In this document: in pieces, positions 44,269 through 53,039 of the stretch
Numbering within the stretch: position 1 is the first letter of the stretch
Layout: each line of letters starts with the position of its first letter
Origin: JAEXOD01 sp963663265
Lineage (GTDB): Bacteria > Bacteroidota > Ignavibacteria > Ignavibacteriales > Melioribacteraceae
Direction of reading: 5' to 3'
Length of the DNA stretch: 64,000 bases
NCBI GenBank assembly: GCA_963663265.2
Contig: CAXXXM010000002.1
Coordinates: forward strand, 2,108,001-2,172,000
Translations under genes and position numbers: made by a program
Notes under the pieces: generated by a model
Seen by the model: only the letters and a program-made list of their open reading frames with translations
The model's database searches: none
What the model was told of the DNA's origin: nothing

Positions 44269-44970
44269 ATGGGAAGAGAAGAACAGAGTATTGAAAGAAT
44301 AAAAGAAGAAATTAGGCAGAAGAAAGTTTTTGTAATAGCAACTGAAGGGAAGATTACAGAAATAAAATACTTCCAATTTCTTTTTGAAAATAAACTTCTA
44401 AAAAAAGATATTCGGATGATTCTACTACCTACTGAAGATGGCGATAATAAACCTTCAGACGTATATAAAAGACTGGAGAAATTTGTTGAAAGTACCGGAA
44501 TTAACGAATTAAATAGTGTGAACGACGATTTTTGGATTGTTATAGACAGAGATAAACAAAGTATAAACAATTCTCTTTTAAATGTGGTTTTGAGTTTTTG
44601 TAAGACACATGATTATGGATTTGGTTTAAGCAGTCCATGTTTTGAACTTTGGTTTTTATTACATAGCATGGATATATCTAAAGAGACTAAAGAATATAAA
44701 AGTGCTTTATACGAAAATAGACGTGTTTCCGTAAATGGAGGAACCTTTGTTGAAGTTGAGTTGCGTAAAAAGCAAAATTCATATAATAAGTGCAATCCTA
44801 AACCAGAGAGATTTATAAAAAAAACTGACCGAGCTTTAGAAAATGCACAAAAACTCGGATTATATTCAACCGATAAAATTCCAAGTACAATTATCTGCTA
44901 TGTCTATAAATTAATTGAGCAAATAATTAATAAAGAAAAAATAAACGAACTTGCAAAAATTCCTTTATAA
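44269..44970 (+). CDS. rloB: RloB-like TOPRIM-fold protein
   Basis: A 233-residue RloB-family protein. A TOPRIM-like acidic set is visible: Glu in VIATEGKITEIKYFQFL (about 24) and Asp-x-Asp in FWIVIDRDKQ (about 92-94), followed by the family hallmark LSSPCFELWFLLH. It is probably a nuclease effector held by its partner ATPase. In the AbiL system of Lactococcus and in RloAB islands an ATPase and an RloB-type protein are encoded together in this order. The gene starts 7 bases after the ATPase stop. Confidence 0.88.
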   Translation: MGREEQSIERIKEEIRQKKVFVIATEGKITEIKYFQFLFENKLLKKDIRMILLPTEDGDNKPSDVYKRLEKFVESTGINELNSVNDDFWIVIDRDKQSINNSLLNVVLSFCKTHDYGFGLSSPCFELWFLLHSMDISKETKEYKSALYENRRVSVNGGTFVEVELRKKQNSYNKCNPKPERFIKKTDRALENAQKLGLYSTDKIPSTIICYVYKLIEQIINKEKINELAKIPL

Positions 44971-45175
44971 AAGTGAAATTTATAATTTCCATAATAAAGA
45001 AAAATTCTAAAAACTGAGAAAGTCGAGAAAAAAATATCTATTAAAAAAATAGATAATTATACAAAAACGAACAAGAAAAGCGAATTTATATTCATTTTAT
45101 GCATAAGTTTTAAAGGCACATTTTTTGATGATATTAAGTGCTGATAATAAAAAAAAATTTAAAAAGGTAACTAAA

Positions 45176-45577
45176 ATGAACATTTCGCATATTGAACACA
45201 TCGGAATAGCAGTTAAAAATTTAGAAGAAGCAATAAAATATTATGAAACAGTATTAGGGTTAAAATGTTATGCTGTTGAAGAAGTAAAAGACCAAAAAGT
45301 AAAGACAGCATTTTTTCAAGTAGGGCAGACCAAAATAGAATTATTAGAATCAACTGAACCAGATGGACCAATAGGAAAATTTATTGAGAAAAAAGGGGAA
45401 GGAATCCACCACTTAGCATTCTGTGTAGATGATGTTGCAAAATCATTAGCAGAAGCAGAATCAAAAGGAATACAGTTAATAGATAAAGCTCCAAGAAAAG
45501 GAGCCGAAGGATTGAATATAGGATTTTTACATCCAAAATCAACAATTAGTGTATTAACAGAACTTTGTGCAAAATAA
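45176..45577 (+). CDS. mce: Methylmalonyl-CoA epimerase
   Basis: The start is the ATG at 45176 (133 residues); the open frame reaches 17 codons further up, without the family's start. It is a vicinal-oxygen-chelate enzyme interconverting (R)- and (S)-methylmalonyl-CoA. The fold's paired beta-alpha-beta modules and metal ligands are seen in ISHIEHIGIAVKNLEEAI, TKIELLESTEPDGP, GEGIHHLAFCVDDV and ISVLTELC. It lies 54 bases before mmdA and leads the methylmalonyl-CoA operon. Confidence 0.95.
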   Translation: MNISHIEHIGIAVKNLEEAIKYYETVLGLKCYAVEEVKDQKVKTAFFQVGQTKIELLESTEPDGPIGKFIEKKGEGIHHLAFCVDDVAKSLAEAESKGIQLIDKAPRKGAEGLNIGFLHPKSTISVLTELCAK

Positions 45578-45631
45578 AAATTAATAAATTTAGTATCTAC
45601 AAATGACAAAAGGTCATTATTAGGAGTAAAT

Positions 45632-47191
45632 ATGGCAATACAAGAAAAAATTCAAGAACTTATGGATAAACGGGCAAAAGCTCGTCTTGGCGGTGGTGAA
45701 AAAAGAATAGAATCACAACACCAAAAAGGTAAGTTTACCGCACGTGAACGTATTGATATGCTTTTAGATGAAGGCAGTTTTGAAGAATTCGATATGTTCG
45801 TATCGCATAGAACAGTTGATTTTGGATTAGACAAGCAAACATATCTTTCAGATGGTGTAGTTACCGGTTATGGTACAATTGATGGTAGATTAGTATATGT
45901 GTTTTCACAAGATTTTACAGTTTTTGGCGGTTCTTTATCAGAAATGTACGCTCAAAAGATTTGTAAAGTGATGGATAAAGCAATGAAAATGGGTGCACCT
46001 GTTATTGGTATTAATGATAGTGGTGGAGCACGTATTCAAGAAGGTGTTAAAAGTTTAGGCGGTTACGCTGATATTTTTGAAAGAAATATTTTAGCATCCG
46101 GAGTTGTACCACAGATTTCGGCAATTTTTGGTCCTTGTGCCGGCGGTGCTGTTTATTCACCAGCTTTAACAGACTTTACAATTATGACAAAAGGTACAAG
46201 TTATATGTTTGTAACAGGTCCTAAAGTTGTAAAAACAGTTACAGGTGAAGTTGTAACCGATGAAGAACTTGGTGGTGCAATGGTTCATGCAACAAAATCA
46301 GGTGTTACACATTTTGTGGCTGAAGATGAAAACGAGGGTATTTTATTAATAAGAAAATTAATAAGTTACTTGCCACAAAACAATCTTGAAGATCCACCTT
46401 ACGCAAACTGTGATGATCCAATAGATAGATTAGATGATACATTAAATGAAATTATTCCAGAGAACCCTAATAAGCCTTATGATGTAAAAGATGTAATTCA
46501 TTCAGTAGTTGATTATAATGAATTTTTAGAAGTACAAAGGCACTATGCTCCAAACATTATTACCGGATTTGCTCGTTTTAATGGTACTTCAGTTGGTATT
46601 ATAGCAAACCAACCAAGCTTTTTGGCAGGTGTATTAGATATTAATGCTTCAAGAAAAGCAGCTCGTTTTGTTCGATTCTGCGATGCATTTAACGTCCCAT
46701 TAGTAACATTAGTTGACGTACCGGGATTTTTGCCGGGTACAGCTCAAGAATATGGTGGTATCATTTTACATGGTGCAAAATTACTATTTGCTTATGGAGA
46801 AGCAACAGTACCAAAAGTTACTGTTATTTTACGTAAAGCATATGGTGGCGCTTATGATGTTATGAGTTCAAAACACTTACGTGGCGATATCAACTATGCT
46901 TGGCCGAATGCAGAAATTGCTGTTATGGGTCCAAAAGGTGCTATTGAAGTGTTACATGCTCGTGAATTAAAAGAGATTACCGATCCGGCAGAAAAAGCTA
47001 AATTTATGGCAGAAAAAGAAGAAGAATATAAAAATAAATTTGCCAATCCTTATGTTGCTGCTAAATATGGTTATATTGATGACGTAATTGAACCAAGAAA
47101 TACTCGTTTTAGAATAATTAGAGCATTACAGATGCTTTCAACTAAAAAAGATCAAAATCCGCCTAAAAAACACTCAAACATACCATTATAA
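45632..47191 (+). CDS. mmdA: Methylmalonyl-CoA decarboxylase alpha (carboxyltransferase) subunit
   Basis: A 519-residue acyl-CoA carboxyltransferase with both crotonase-like halves: GGSLSEMYAQKICKVMDKAM, INDSGGARIQEGV, FGPCAGGAVYSPALTDF, LVDVPGFLPGTAQEYGGI, VILRKAYGGAYDVMSSKHL. It moves the carboxyl group of methylmalonyl-CoA to biotin (or the reverse, as a propionyl-CoA carboxylase beta chain). No biotin carboxylase gene is nearby, while gamma, biotin carrier and a sodium-pump beta subunit follow directly, so the decarboxylase reading is preferred. GGAGTAAAT precedes the ATG. Confidence 0.95.
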   Translation: MAIQEKIQELMDKRAKARLGGGEKRIESQHQKGKFTARERIDMLLDEGSFEEFDMFVSHRTVDFGLDKQTYLSDGVVTGYGTIDGRLVYVFSQDFTVFGGSLSEMYAQKICKVMDKAMKMGAPVIGINDSGGARIQEGVKSLGGYADIFERNILASGVVPQISAIFGPCAGGAVYSPALTDFTIMTKGTSYMFVTGPKVVKTVTGEVVTDEELGGAMVHATKSGVTHFVAEDENEGILLIRKLISYLPQNNLEDPPYANCDDPIDRLDDTLNEIIPENPNKPYDVKDVIHSVVDYNEFLEVQRHYAPNIITGFARFNGTSVGIIANQPSFLAGVLDINASRKAARFVRFCDAFNVPLVTLVDVPGFLPGTAQEYGGIILHGAKLLFAYGEATVPKVTVILRKAYGGAYDVMSSKHLRGDINYAWPNAEIAVMGPKGAIEVLHARELKEITDPAEKAKFMAEKEEEYKNKFANPYVAAKYGYIDDVIEPRNTRFRIIRALQMLSTKKDQNPPKKHSNIPL

Positions 47192-47201
47192 GGAGGGTTA
47201 A

Positions 47202-47684
47202 ATGATTTTTAGTTTTATTCAAAACATAGATACAATAAGTGCAAAAGTAAACAGCGATTCACTTAACATGGTAAAAACAGCCATACAGGATACTGTTCAG
47301 CAGGTTTCGGAAAAATCATTGGGCGATATTTCTTTTGATTTTTCAAAAATTGCTGAAGGTAATGGTGAGTTGATATCCGTAGTAAGTATGGCGGTTGTGT
47401 TTTCTTCTTTAGCTTTATTAAGTATCTTTTTAATTTACTTAACTAAAACATTGCAGCTTTCAGTAAGGAAGAAGCGAGAAAAAACCGGCGAAATTACACC
47501 AGCTTCTCCAAAAGCTATGGATTCAACAGGTGAAATAGATGCTGCAATATTTACAGCTTTACACTTACATTTTTCCGAATTACATGATTTGGAAAATACA
47601 GTATTAACAATAAATAAAGTTCAAAGAGTTTATTCTCCTTGGAGTTCAAAAATTTACGGATTAAGAAATATACCTCGCAAATAA
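47202..47684 (+). CDS. OadG-family gamma subunit of sodium-pumping decarboxylase
   Basis: A 160-residue protein with a hydrophilic N-terminus, one membrane helix (about 62-85, VSMAVVFSSLALLSIFLIYL) and a C-terminal tail with GEIDAAIFTALHLHFSELHD followed by the conserved SPWSSKIYGLRN ending. It matches OAD_gamma/MmdD-type subunits that tether the cytosolic transferase to the membrane pump. The extended N-terminus is longer than in classical OadG (about 80-120 residues). GGAGGGTT precedes the ATG, 10 bases after mmdA. Confidence 0.88.
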   Translation: MIFSFIQNIDTISAKVNSDSLNMVKTAIQDTVQQVSEKSLGDISFDFSKIAEGNGELISVVSMAVVFSSLALLSIFLIYLTKTLQLSVRKKREKTGEITPASPKAMDSTGEIDAAIFTALHLHFSELHDLENTVLTINKVQRVYSPWSSKIYGLRNIPRK

Positions 47685-47700
47685 AGGAATAAGAATTAAT

Positions 47701-48138
47701 ATGAAAAAATATAAATTTACAATACAAGGAAACGACTATGACGTTGAGATATTAAATCTTGATGATAATGTCGCCGAAGTTGATGTAAATGGCTCAGTAT
47801 ATAAAGTACAAATACATCATGAAGTTAAAGCTTCAAAAACTCCAAAATTAACCAGAACTTTTGCAGTACCATCAAATGAAGGCGATACAGCAAAAACAAG
47901 CAAACCTACTGAAAGAAAAGGCGGCGGTAATGTTAAGGCTCCACTTCCGGGTGTGATTTTGGAAGTTAAAGTTAGAGAGGGTGATGTTGTTAAAGCCGGA
48001 GATACTCTTCTTATTATGGAAGCTATGAAAATGGAAAACAACATTAAAGCCGATAAAGAAGGTAAAGTTTTAAGTATGAAAGTAAAACAAGGTGATTCTG
48101 TACTTGAAGGTGACATACTTGTTGAAATAGGGAGCTAA
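47701..48138 (+). CDS. mmdC: Biotin carboxyl carrier subunit
   Basis: A 145-residue biotin carrier. An N-terminal segment (about 1-45, IQGNDYDVEILNLDDNVAEV) is joined by a charged linker to a biotinyl domain (about 76-145), with the biotinylation motif EAMKMENN and flanking KAPLPGVILEVKVREGDVVK and KVKQGDSVLEGDILVEIG. The Lys in AMKM accepts biotin and carries CO2 between MmdA and MmdB. It lies 16 bases after the gamma gene and 3 bases before the beta gene. Confidence 0.94.
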   Translation: MKKYKFTIQGNDYDVEILNLDDNVAEVDVNGSVYKVQIHHEVKASKTPKLTRTFAVPSNEGDTAKTSKPTERKGGGNVKAPLPGVILEVKVREGDVVKAGDTLLIMEAMKMENNIKADKEGKVLSMKVKQGDSVLEGDILVEIGS

Positions 48139-48141
48139 TAT

Positions 48142-49299
48142 ATGGAACAATTACTCGATGCGTTGAGACAGTTTTTTACTTATAGTGGTTTCTACAATAT
48201 CACGTTTGGTCACGTTGCCATGATAGTAGTTGGACTTCTCTTTATTTACTTAGCTATAAAGAAGGATTATGAACCATTATTACTTGTCCCAATTGGTTTT
48301 GGTATTTTAATAGGAAATATTCCTTTTGTTGAAAATATTGGTTTACAAATTGGTATCTATGAACAAGGTAGCGTACTAAATTATATCTATTTTGGAGTGT
48401 TAAAAGGTATCTTCCCTCCACTTATTTTCTTAGGTATTGGTGCAATGACAGATTTCTCTGCGTTATTGTCCAATCCAAAGTTGATGTTGTTAGGAGCTGC
48501 GGCTCAAGTAGGTATCTTTTTTACATTTATAGCTGCTTTGGTTTTAGGATTTACTCCTGCTCAAGCCGGAGCTATTGGAATTATTGGTGGTGCTGATGGT
48601 CCTACTGCTATATTTTTAGCTTCAAAATTAGCACCTGAGTTTATTGGAGCAATTGCTATTGCGGCTTATTCTTATATGGCATTAGTTCCGGTAATTCAAC
48701 CGCCGGTAATTAAATTGTTAACTACAAAAAAAGAAAGATTAATTAAAATGAAACCTGCAAGAGTAGCTACAAAATTGGAAAAGATATTATTCCCAATTGC
48801 AGGTTTATTATTTACAACATTTATTTCACCAAGTGCTTTGCCTTTATTAGGTATGTTGTTTTTTGGTAATTTATTAAAAGAATCAGGGGTTACAAAACGT
48901 TTAGCTGAAACTGCTTCGCGTCCTTTGATTGATATAGTTACTATTTTACTTGGTGTTACAGTTGGTGCTTCAACACAAGCTACAACATTTTTAACTCCAC
49001 AATCTATTTTGATATTTATTCTTGGTGCTGTTTCTTTTATGATAGCAACTGCAGGTGGGGTTTTATTTGCTAAGTTTATGAATTTGTTTTTTAAAGAAGG
49101 CGAAAAAATCAATCCAATGATAGGTGCTTCAGGTGTATCGGCTGTTCCTGATAGTGCACGTGTTGTACATACCCTTGGAATTGAAGAAGACTCTTCAAAC
49201 TACTTATTAATGCATGCTATGGCACCAAACGTTGCCGGTGTTATCGGCTCGGCAGTTGCCGCAGGTATTTTAATGAGTTTCTTGTTACACTTAGTTTAG
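48142..49299 (+). CDS. mmdB: Sodium-translocating decarboxylase beta subunit
   Basis: A 385-residue OadB/MmdB membrane protein with about nine to eleven helices. The sodium-channel signature GIIGGADGPTAIFLASKLAP (with the essential Asp) is in the middle, and GVSAVPDSARVVH with a final LMHAMAPNVAGVIGSAVAAG is near the C-terminus. It decarboxylates carboxybiotin and exports Na+. It completes the mmdA-gamma-C-B set and is followed by a strong terminator at 49335. Confidence 0.95.
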   Translation: MEQLLDALRQFFTYSGFYNITFGHVAMIVVGLLFIYLAIKKDYEPLLLVPIGFGILIGNIPFVENIGLQIGIYEQGSVLNYIYFGVLKGIFPPLIFLGIGAMTDFSALLSNPKLMLLGAAAQVGIFFTFIAALVLGFTPAQAGAIGIIGGADGPTAIFLASKLAPEFIGAIAIAAYSYMALVPVIQPPVIKLLTTKKERLIKMKPARVATKLEKILFPIAGLLFTTFISPSALPLLGMLFFGNLLKESGVTKRLAETASRPLIDIVTILLGVTVGASTQATTFLTPQSILIFILGAVSFMIATAGGVLFAKFMNLFFKEGEKINPMIGASGVSAVPDSARVVHTLGIEEDSSNYLLMHAMAPNVAGVIGSAVAAGILMSFLLHLV

Positions 49300-49334
49300 T
49301 GTCATAGAGGTACTTTACTCTAATTATTACTTGT

Positions 49335-49365
49335 ATAAGGGGTGCTGCCACACCCCTTATCTTTT
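49335..49365 (+). terminator. Rho-independent terminator of the mmd operon
   Basis: ATAAGGGGTG and CACCCCTTAT form a perfect 10-bp stem with loop CTGCCA, followed by CTTTTT. Confidence 0.88.
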
Positions 49366-49490
49366 TCCTGTCAAAATTCCTTCCTTATCAACGATAAAAT
49401 TATTAACTTAATATAATATTAGATTAAGAACCATTATAATTTTGCTTTTGTTTATATTTATATTTCCAATTTAACAAATATTGAATTTTA

Positions 49491-51239
49491 ATGCGAAGTT
49501 TAGCTGTATTATTAAAGTACTTTAATAAATATAAAATTAAAATAGCTTTGGGTATACTCTTTATATTAATATCTAACATCACCCAAATATATGTGCCCAT
49601 ATTTTTAAAAGATGCTATTGATAGTTTAGAAACATCAATAAACTATGATACATTAACTCATTACGCAATCTTAATAATTGTGATTAGTGTTATTAGCGGA
49701 ATTTTTAGATATTTAATCCGTCAAACAATAATTGTAGTATCAAGAGAAATTGAATTTGATTTACGGCAAGATTTTTGGACACACATTCAAAAGCTGCCAT
49801 TAAGATATTTTCAAAATCATACAACAGGCGATATAATGGCTCATGCAACTAATGATATTAATGCTGTTAGAATGTTTGTTGGTCCGGCAGTTATGTATTT
49901 TATTGATACTGCATTTAGATTTTGTATTATTTTGTTAATAATTCTTTCATTAAGTGTAAAGCTTACTATATATTCACTTCTGCCGCTCCCATTTTTATCT
50001 TATATGGTGTATTACATCAGCAAAAAGATATACAAAAAGTTTACTCTTATTCAGGAAAAGTTTTCGGAGTTAACAGCAAAAACACAAGAATCGTTTTCCG
50101 GTATTCGTGTTGTTAAATCATATGTAAGAGAAGAAAGTGAACTTAAAGCATTCAAAAAAATAAATGCTGATTACCTTGATAGGAATATGGATAAAGTTAA
50201 AATACAGGCCTTGTTTCAACCGATTTTGTTTTTAATTACAGGTGTATCTGTTATTATTGTTACTTGGCTTGGTGGTACAATGGTTATGGAAGGTGTTATA
50301 AGTTTGGGAGAGCTTTCTGCGTTTGTTGTGTTTTTGGGAATGTTAATTTGGCCCACAATTGCTTTTGGATGGGTAATGAATATAGCTCAACAGGCTGCTG
50401 CAAGCATGGAAAGACTAAACAGAATGATGAAGGAGGATGTAGAAATAAGCAATCATCAGGGAACAGATTTCAGTATTAAAGATTTTACGGGAAATATTGA
50501 GTTCAAGGATGTAAGTTTTAAGTATTCAGAAAAGCTGCCTAATGTTCTTAAAAATACAAATATTAATATAAAAGCAGGATCTACTGTTGCTTTTGTTGGG
50601 AATACCGGTGTTGGAAAATCAACTTTAATAAATTTAATTCCACGCTTGTATGATGTAACTGCTGGAGAAATCTTTATTGATGGGGTTAATGTTAAAAATG
50701 TTCCAATTGAAGTATTAAGGCAAAATATTGGGATTGTACCACAAGAGACTTTTTTATTTTCCGACACATTAGAAAATAATATTTTATTTGGAGTTAGGGA
50801 TCCAAATAAAGACTTATTAAACAAGGTTTCTGATATTTCTGCTCTCAATAAAGATGTAGTTGCGTTTCCTGAAAAATTTGGTACAATTTTAGGTGAAAAG
50901 GGGATTACTCTATCGGGTGGACAAAAGCAGAGAACTTCTTTAGCACGTGCATTAGCAATAGATCCTAAAATTTTAATTTTGGATGATTCTTTTTCAGCGG
51001 TTGATACTAATACCGAAGAGGAGATTTTAACAAAATTAAAAGATTATATGAATGGAAGGACAAGTATTATTATTAGTCATCGTATATCAACTGTAAAAAA
51101 TGCTGATAAAATTTTTGTTATTGATAATGGGCAGATTGCAGAAGAAGGTACTCATAATGAATTAGTTGATGCAAGTGGTATTTATGCATCAATGCACCAA
51201 AAACAGTTATTAGAAAAAGAATTAAAGGAAATTAATTAA
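49491..51239 (+). CDS. ABC exporter half-transporter (degenerate Walker B)
   Basis: A 582-residue type IV ABC half-exporter: six membrane helices (about 15-305) and a nucleotide-binding domain (about 330-582) with Walker A GNTGVGKST, Q-loop VPQETFLFSDT, signature LSGGQKQR, Walker B ILILDDSFSAVDT and H-loop ISHRIST. The catalytic Glu after Walker B is Asp, so one of the two ATP sites in the dimer should be poorly hydrolytic. The partner half is encoded 3 bases downstream. Substrate unknown; lipid or drug export is common in this type. Confidence 0.94.
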   Translation: MRSLAVLLKYFNKYKIKIALGILFILISNITQIYVPIFLKDAIDSLETSINYDTLTHYAILIIVISVISGIFRYLIRQTIIVVSREIEFDLRQDFWTHIQKLPLRYFQNHTTGDIMAHATNDINAVRMFVGPAVMYFIDTAFRFCIILLIILSLSVKLTIYSLLPLPFLSYMVYYISKKIYKKFTLIQEKFSELTAKTQESFSGIRVVKSYVREESELKAFKKINADYLDRNMDKVKIQALFQPILFLITGVSVIIVTWLGGTMVMEGVISLGELSAFVVFLGMLIWPTIAFGWVMNIAQQAAASMERLNRMMKEDVEISNHQGTDFSIKDFTGNIEFKDVSFKYSEKLPNVLKNTNINIKAGSTVAFVGNTGVGKSTLINLIPRLYDVTAGEIFIDGVNVKNVPIEVLRQNIGIVPQETFLFSDTLENNILFGVRDPNKDLLNKVSDISALNKDVVAFPEKFGTILGEKGITLSGGQKQRTSLARALAIDPKILILDDSFSAVDTNTEEEILTKLKDYMNGRTSIIISHRISTVKNADKIFVIDNGQIAEEGTHNELVDASGIYASMHQKQLLEKELKEIN

Positions 51240-51242
51240 TAA

Positions 51243-53030
51243 ATGGCAAGCGATAAAGATGATGAAATATTAGGTAAAGCGTACGATTCTAAATTAATGA
51301 AACGTTTGCTTATTTATCTAAAACCATATAAAAAATATGTTTTTTGGGGAATATTCTTAAGTGTTTCGGTTGCGGGGTTAGGACCGGTAAGACCGTATTT
51401 AACCAAAATAGCTGTTGATTATAGCATTGTTAATAAAGATTATCAATCGTTAATGTATATTTCTATTGCATTAGTTGTATCGTTATTACTGCAATCCTTA
51501 ATTCAATACTTTTTAACATATTATACTCAGTTAATGGGGCAAAAAGTTATTTATGATATAAGAGTAAGACTTTTTGAACATGTTCAAAAACTTGCTCTGC
51601 GTTTTTTTGATAAAACTCCAATAGGCAGGGTAGTAACAAGAGTAACAAATGATGTTGAGGCATTAAATGAATTGTTTTCGGCAGGAATTATAACTGTATT
51701 TGGTGACATTTTTGTGATCCTTTGGATTCTTGGTTTTATGTTTTTTATGGCTTGGGATTTATCGTTAGTAACCTTAGTAGTATTGCCGTTGGTTATTTTA
51801 GCCACTTCAATATTTCGAAAAAAAGTAAGGTCTGCATACAGAGATGTTAGGTTTCATTTAGCACGCTTAAATACGTTTATGCAAGAACATATTACCGGTA
51901 TGAACGTTGTTCAGATATTTAATAAAGAAAATGATGAGTTTTCTAAATTTACGGGTATTAATAAAGATCATAACGATGCTAACATTAAATCTGTTTTTTA
52001 TTATGCAGTATTTTTTCCGGTTGTAGATTTTTTTAGTTCGGCTACAATAGCTTTAATTATTTGGTATGGTGGTGGGGAAGTAATTCAAGGCTCTTTGTCA
52101 ATTGGGGTGTTATTTGCATTTATTCAGTATACTGAAATGTTCTTTCGTCCTATAAGAGATTTGTCGGAAAAATATAATGTTTTGCAAACTGCAATGGCTT
52201 CATCAGAAAGAATATTTAAGCTTTTTGATGACAAAACTTTTATTAAAAATCCTGATAATCCTATTAAGCTAAATAATGTGTTGGGACAAATTGAATTTGA
52301 AAATGTTAAGTTCGCTTATAATCCCGATGAATATGTCTTAAAGAATATAAGTTTTAAGATAAATCCGGGCGAAACTGTTGCAATAGTAGGAGCAACCGGA
52401 GCAGGAAAAACAAGTATAATTAATATTCTTACTCGGTTTTATGATATTACTGAAGGTAAAATAAAACTTGATGGAGTAGATATAAGTAAACTTGATAAAC
52501 GTGACCTGAGAAAGTATATTTCTATTGTATTACAGGATGTTTTTTTGTTTAGCGGTACAATTTACAGCAATATAAATTTAGATAATCCGGCTATTACATT
52601 GGAAGATGCAATAAAAGCAGCAAAAACAGTTGGAGCAAATAAGTTTATAGAAAACTTACCAAATGGATATAATGAAGAAGTAAAGGAAAAAGGGGCAACA
52701 TTAAGTGTTGGGCAAAAACAGTTGATTTCTTTTGCACGTGCATTAGCATACAATCCCAAAATATTGATTTTGGATGAAGCAACTTCAAGCGTAGATACAG
52801 AAACTGAATTATTGATTCAAAATGCTATACAAAAACTTCTTGTAAATAGAACTTCAATTGTAATAGCACACAGACTTTCAACAATTCAAAACGCTGATAA
52901 AATAATTGTTATGCATAAAGGAGAAATAAGGGAAGTTGGCAATCATCAGGAGTTGTTGGCAAAACGGGGTATTTATTATAGGTTATATCAGTTACAATAT
53001 AAAGAACAAGAAATAACTAAATCCGCTTAA
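51243..53030 (+). CDS. ABC exporter half-transporter (canonical Walker B)
   Basis: A 595-residue partner half-exporter: six helices (about 30-325) and an NBD (about 350-585) with Walker A GATGAGKTS, Q-loop VLQDVFLFSGT, signature LSVGQKQL, Walker B ILILDEATSSVDT with the canonical Glu, and H-loop IAHRLST. Its signature has Val in place of the second Gly. Combined with the first subunit's Asp, this gives one consensus and one degenerate ATP site, as in TM287/288-type heterodimers. It is followed after 9 bases by fbp. Confidence 0.94.
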   Translation: MASDKDDEILGKAYDSKLMKRLLIYLKPYKKYVFWGIFLSVSVAGLGPVRPYLTKIAVDYSIVNKDYQSLMYISIALVVSLLLQSLIQYFLTYYTQLMGQKVIYDIRVRLFEHVQKLALRFFDKTPIGRVVTRVTNDVEALNELFSAGIITVFGDIFVILWILGFMFFMAWDLSLVTLVVLPLVILATSIFRKKVRSAYRDVRFHLARLNTFMQEHITGMNVVQIFNKENDEFSKFTGINKDHNDANIKSVFYYAVFFPVVDFFSSATIALIIWYGGGEVIQGSLSIGVLFAFIQYTEMFFRPIRDLSEKYNVLQTAMASSERIFKLFDDKTFIKNPDNPIKLNNVLGQIEFENVKFAYNPDEYVLKNISFKINPGETVAIVGATGAGKTSIINILTRFYDITEGKIKLDGVDISKLDKRDLRKYISIVLQDVFLFSGTIYSNINLDNPAITLEDAIKAAKTVGANKFIENLPNGYNEEVKEKGATLSVGQKQLISFARALAYNPKILILDEATSSVDTETELLIQNAIQKLLVNRTSIVIAHRLSTIQNADKIIVMHKGEIREVGNHQELLAKRGIYYRLYQLQYKEQEITKSA

Positions 53031-53039
53031 GGAGGATAC

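Noticed and set aside
45632..47191. Propionyl-CoA carboxylase beta chain as the primary call
   Set aside because: Sequence alone allows it, but gamma, biotin carrier and sodium-pump beta genes follow directly and no biotin carboxylase is nearby.
48696..49112. A 138-codon minus-strand frame inside mmdB
   Set aside because: mmdB is certain from its motifs and operon position; the antisense frame has no recognisable domain.
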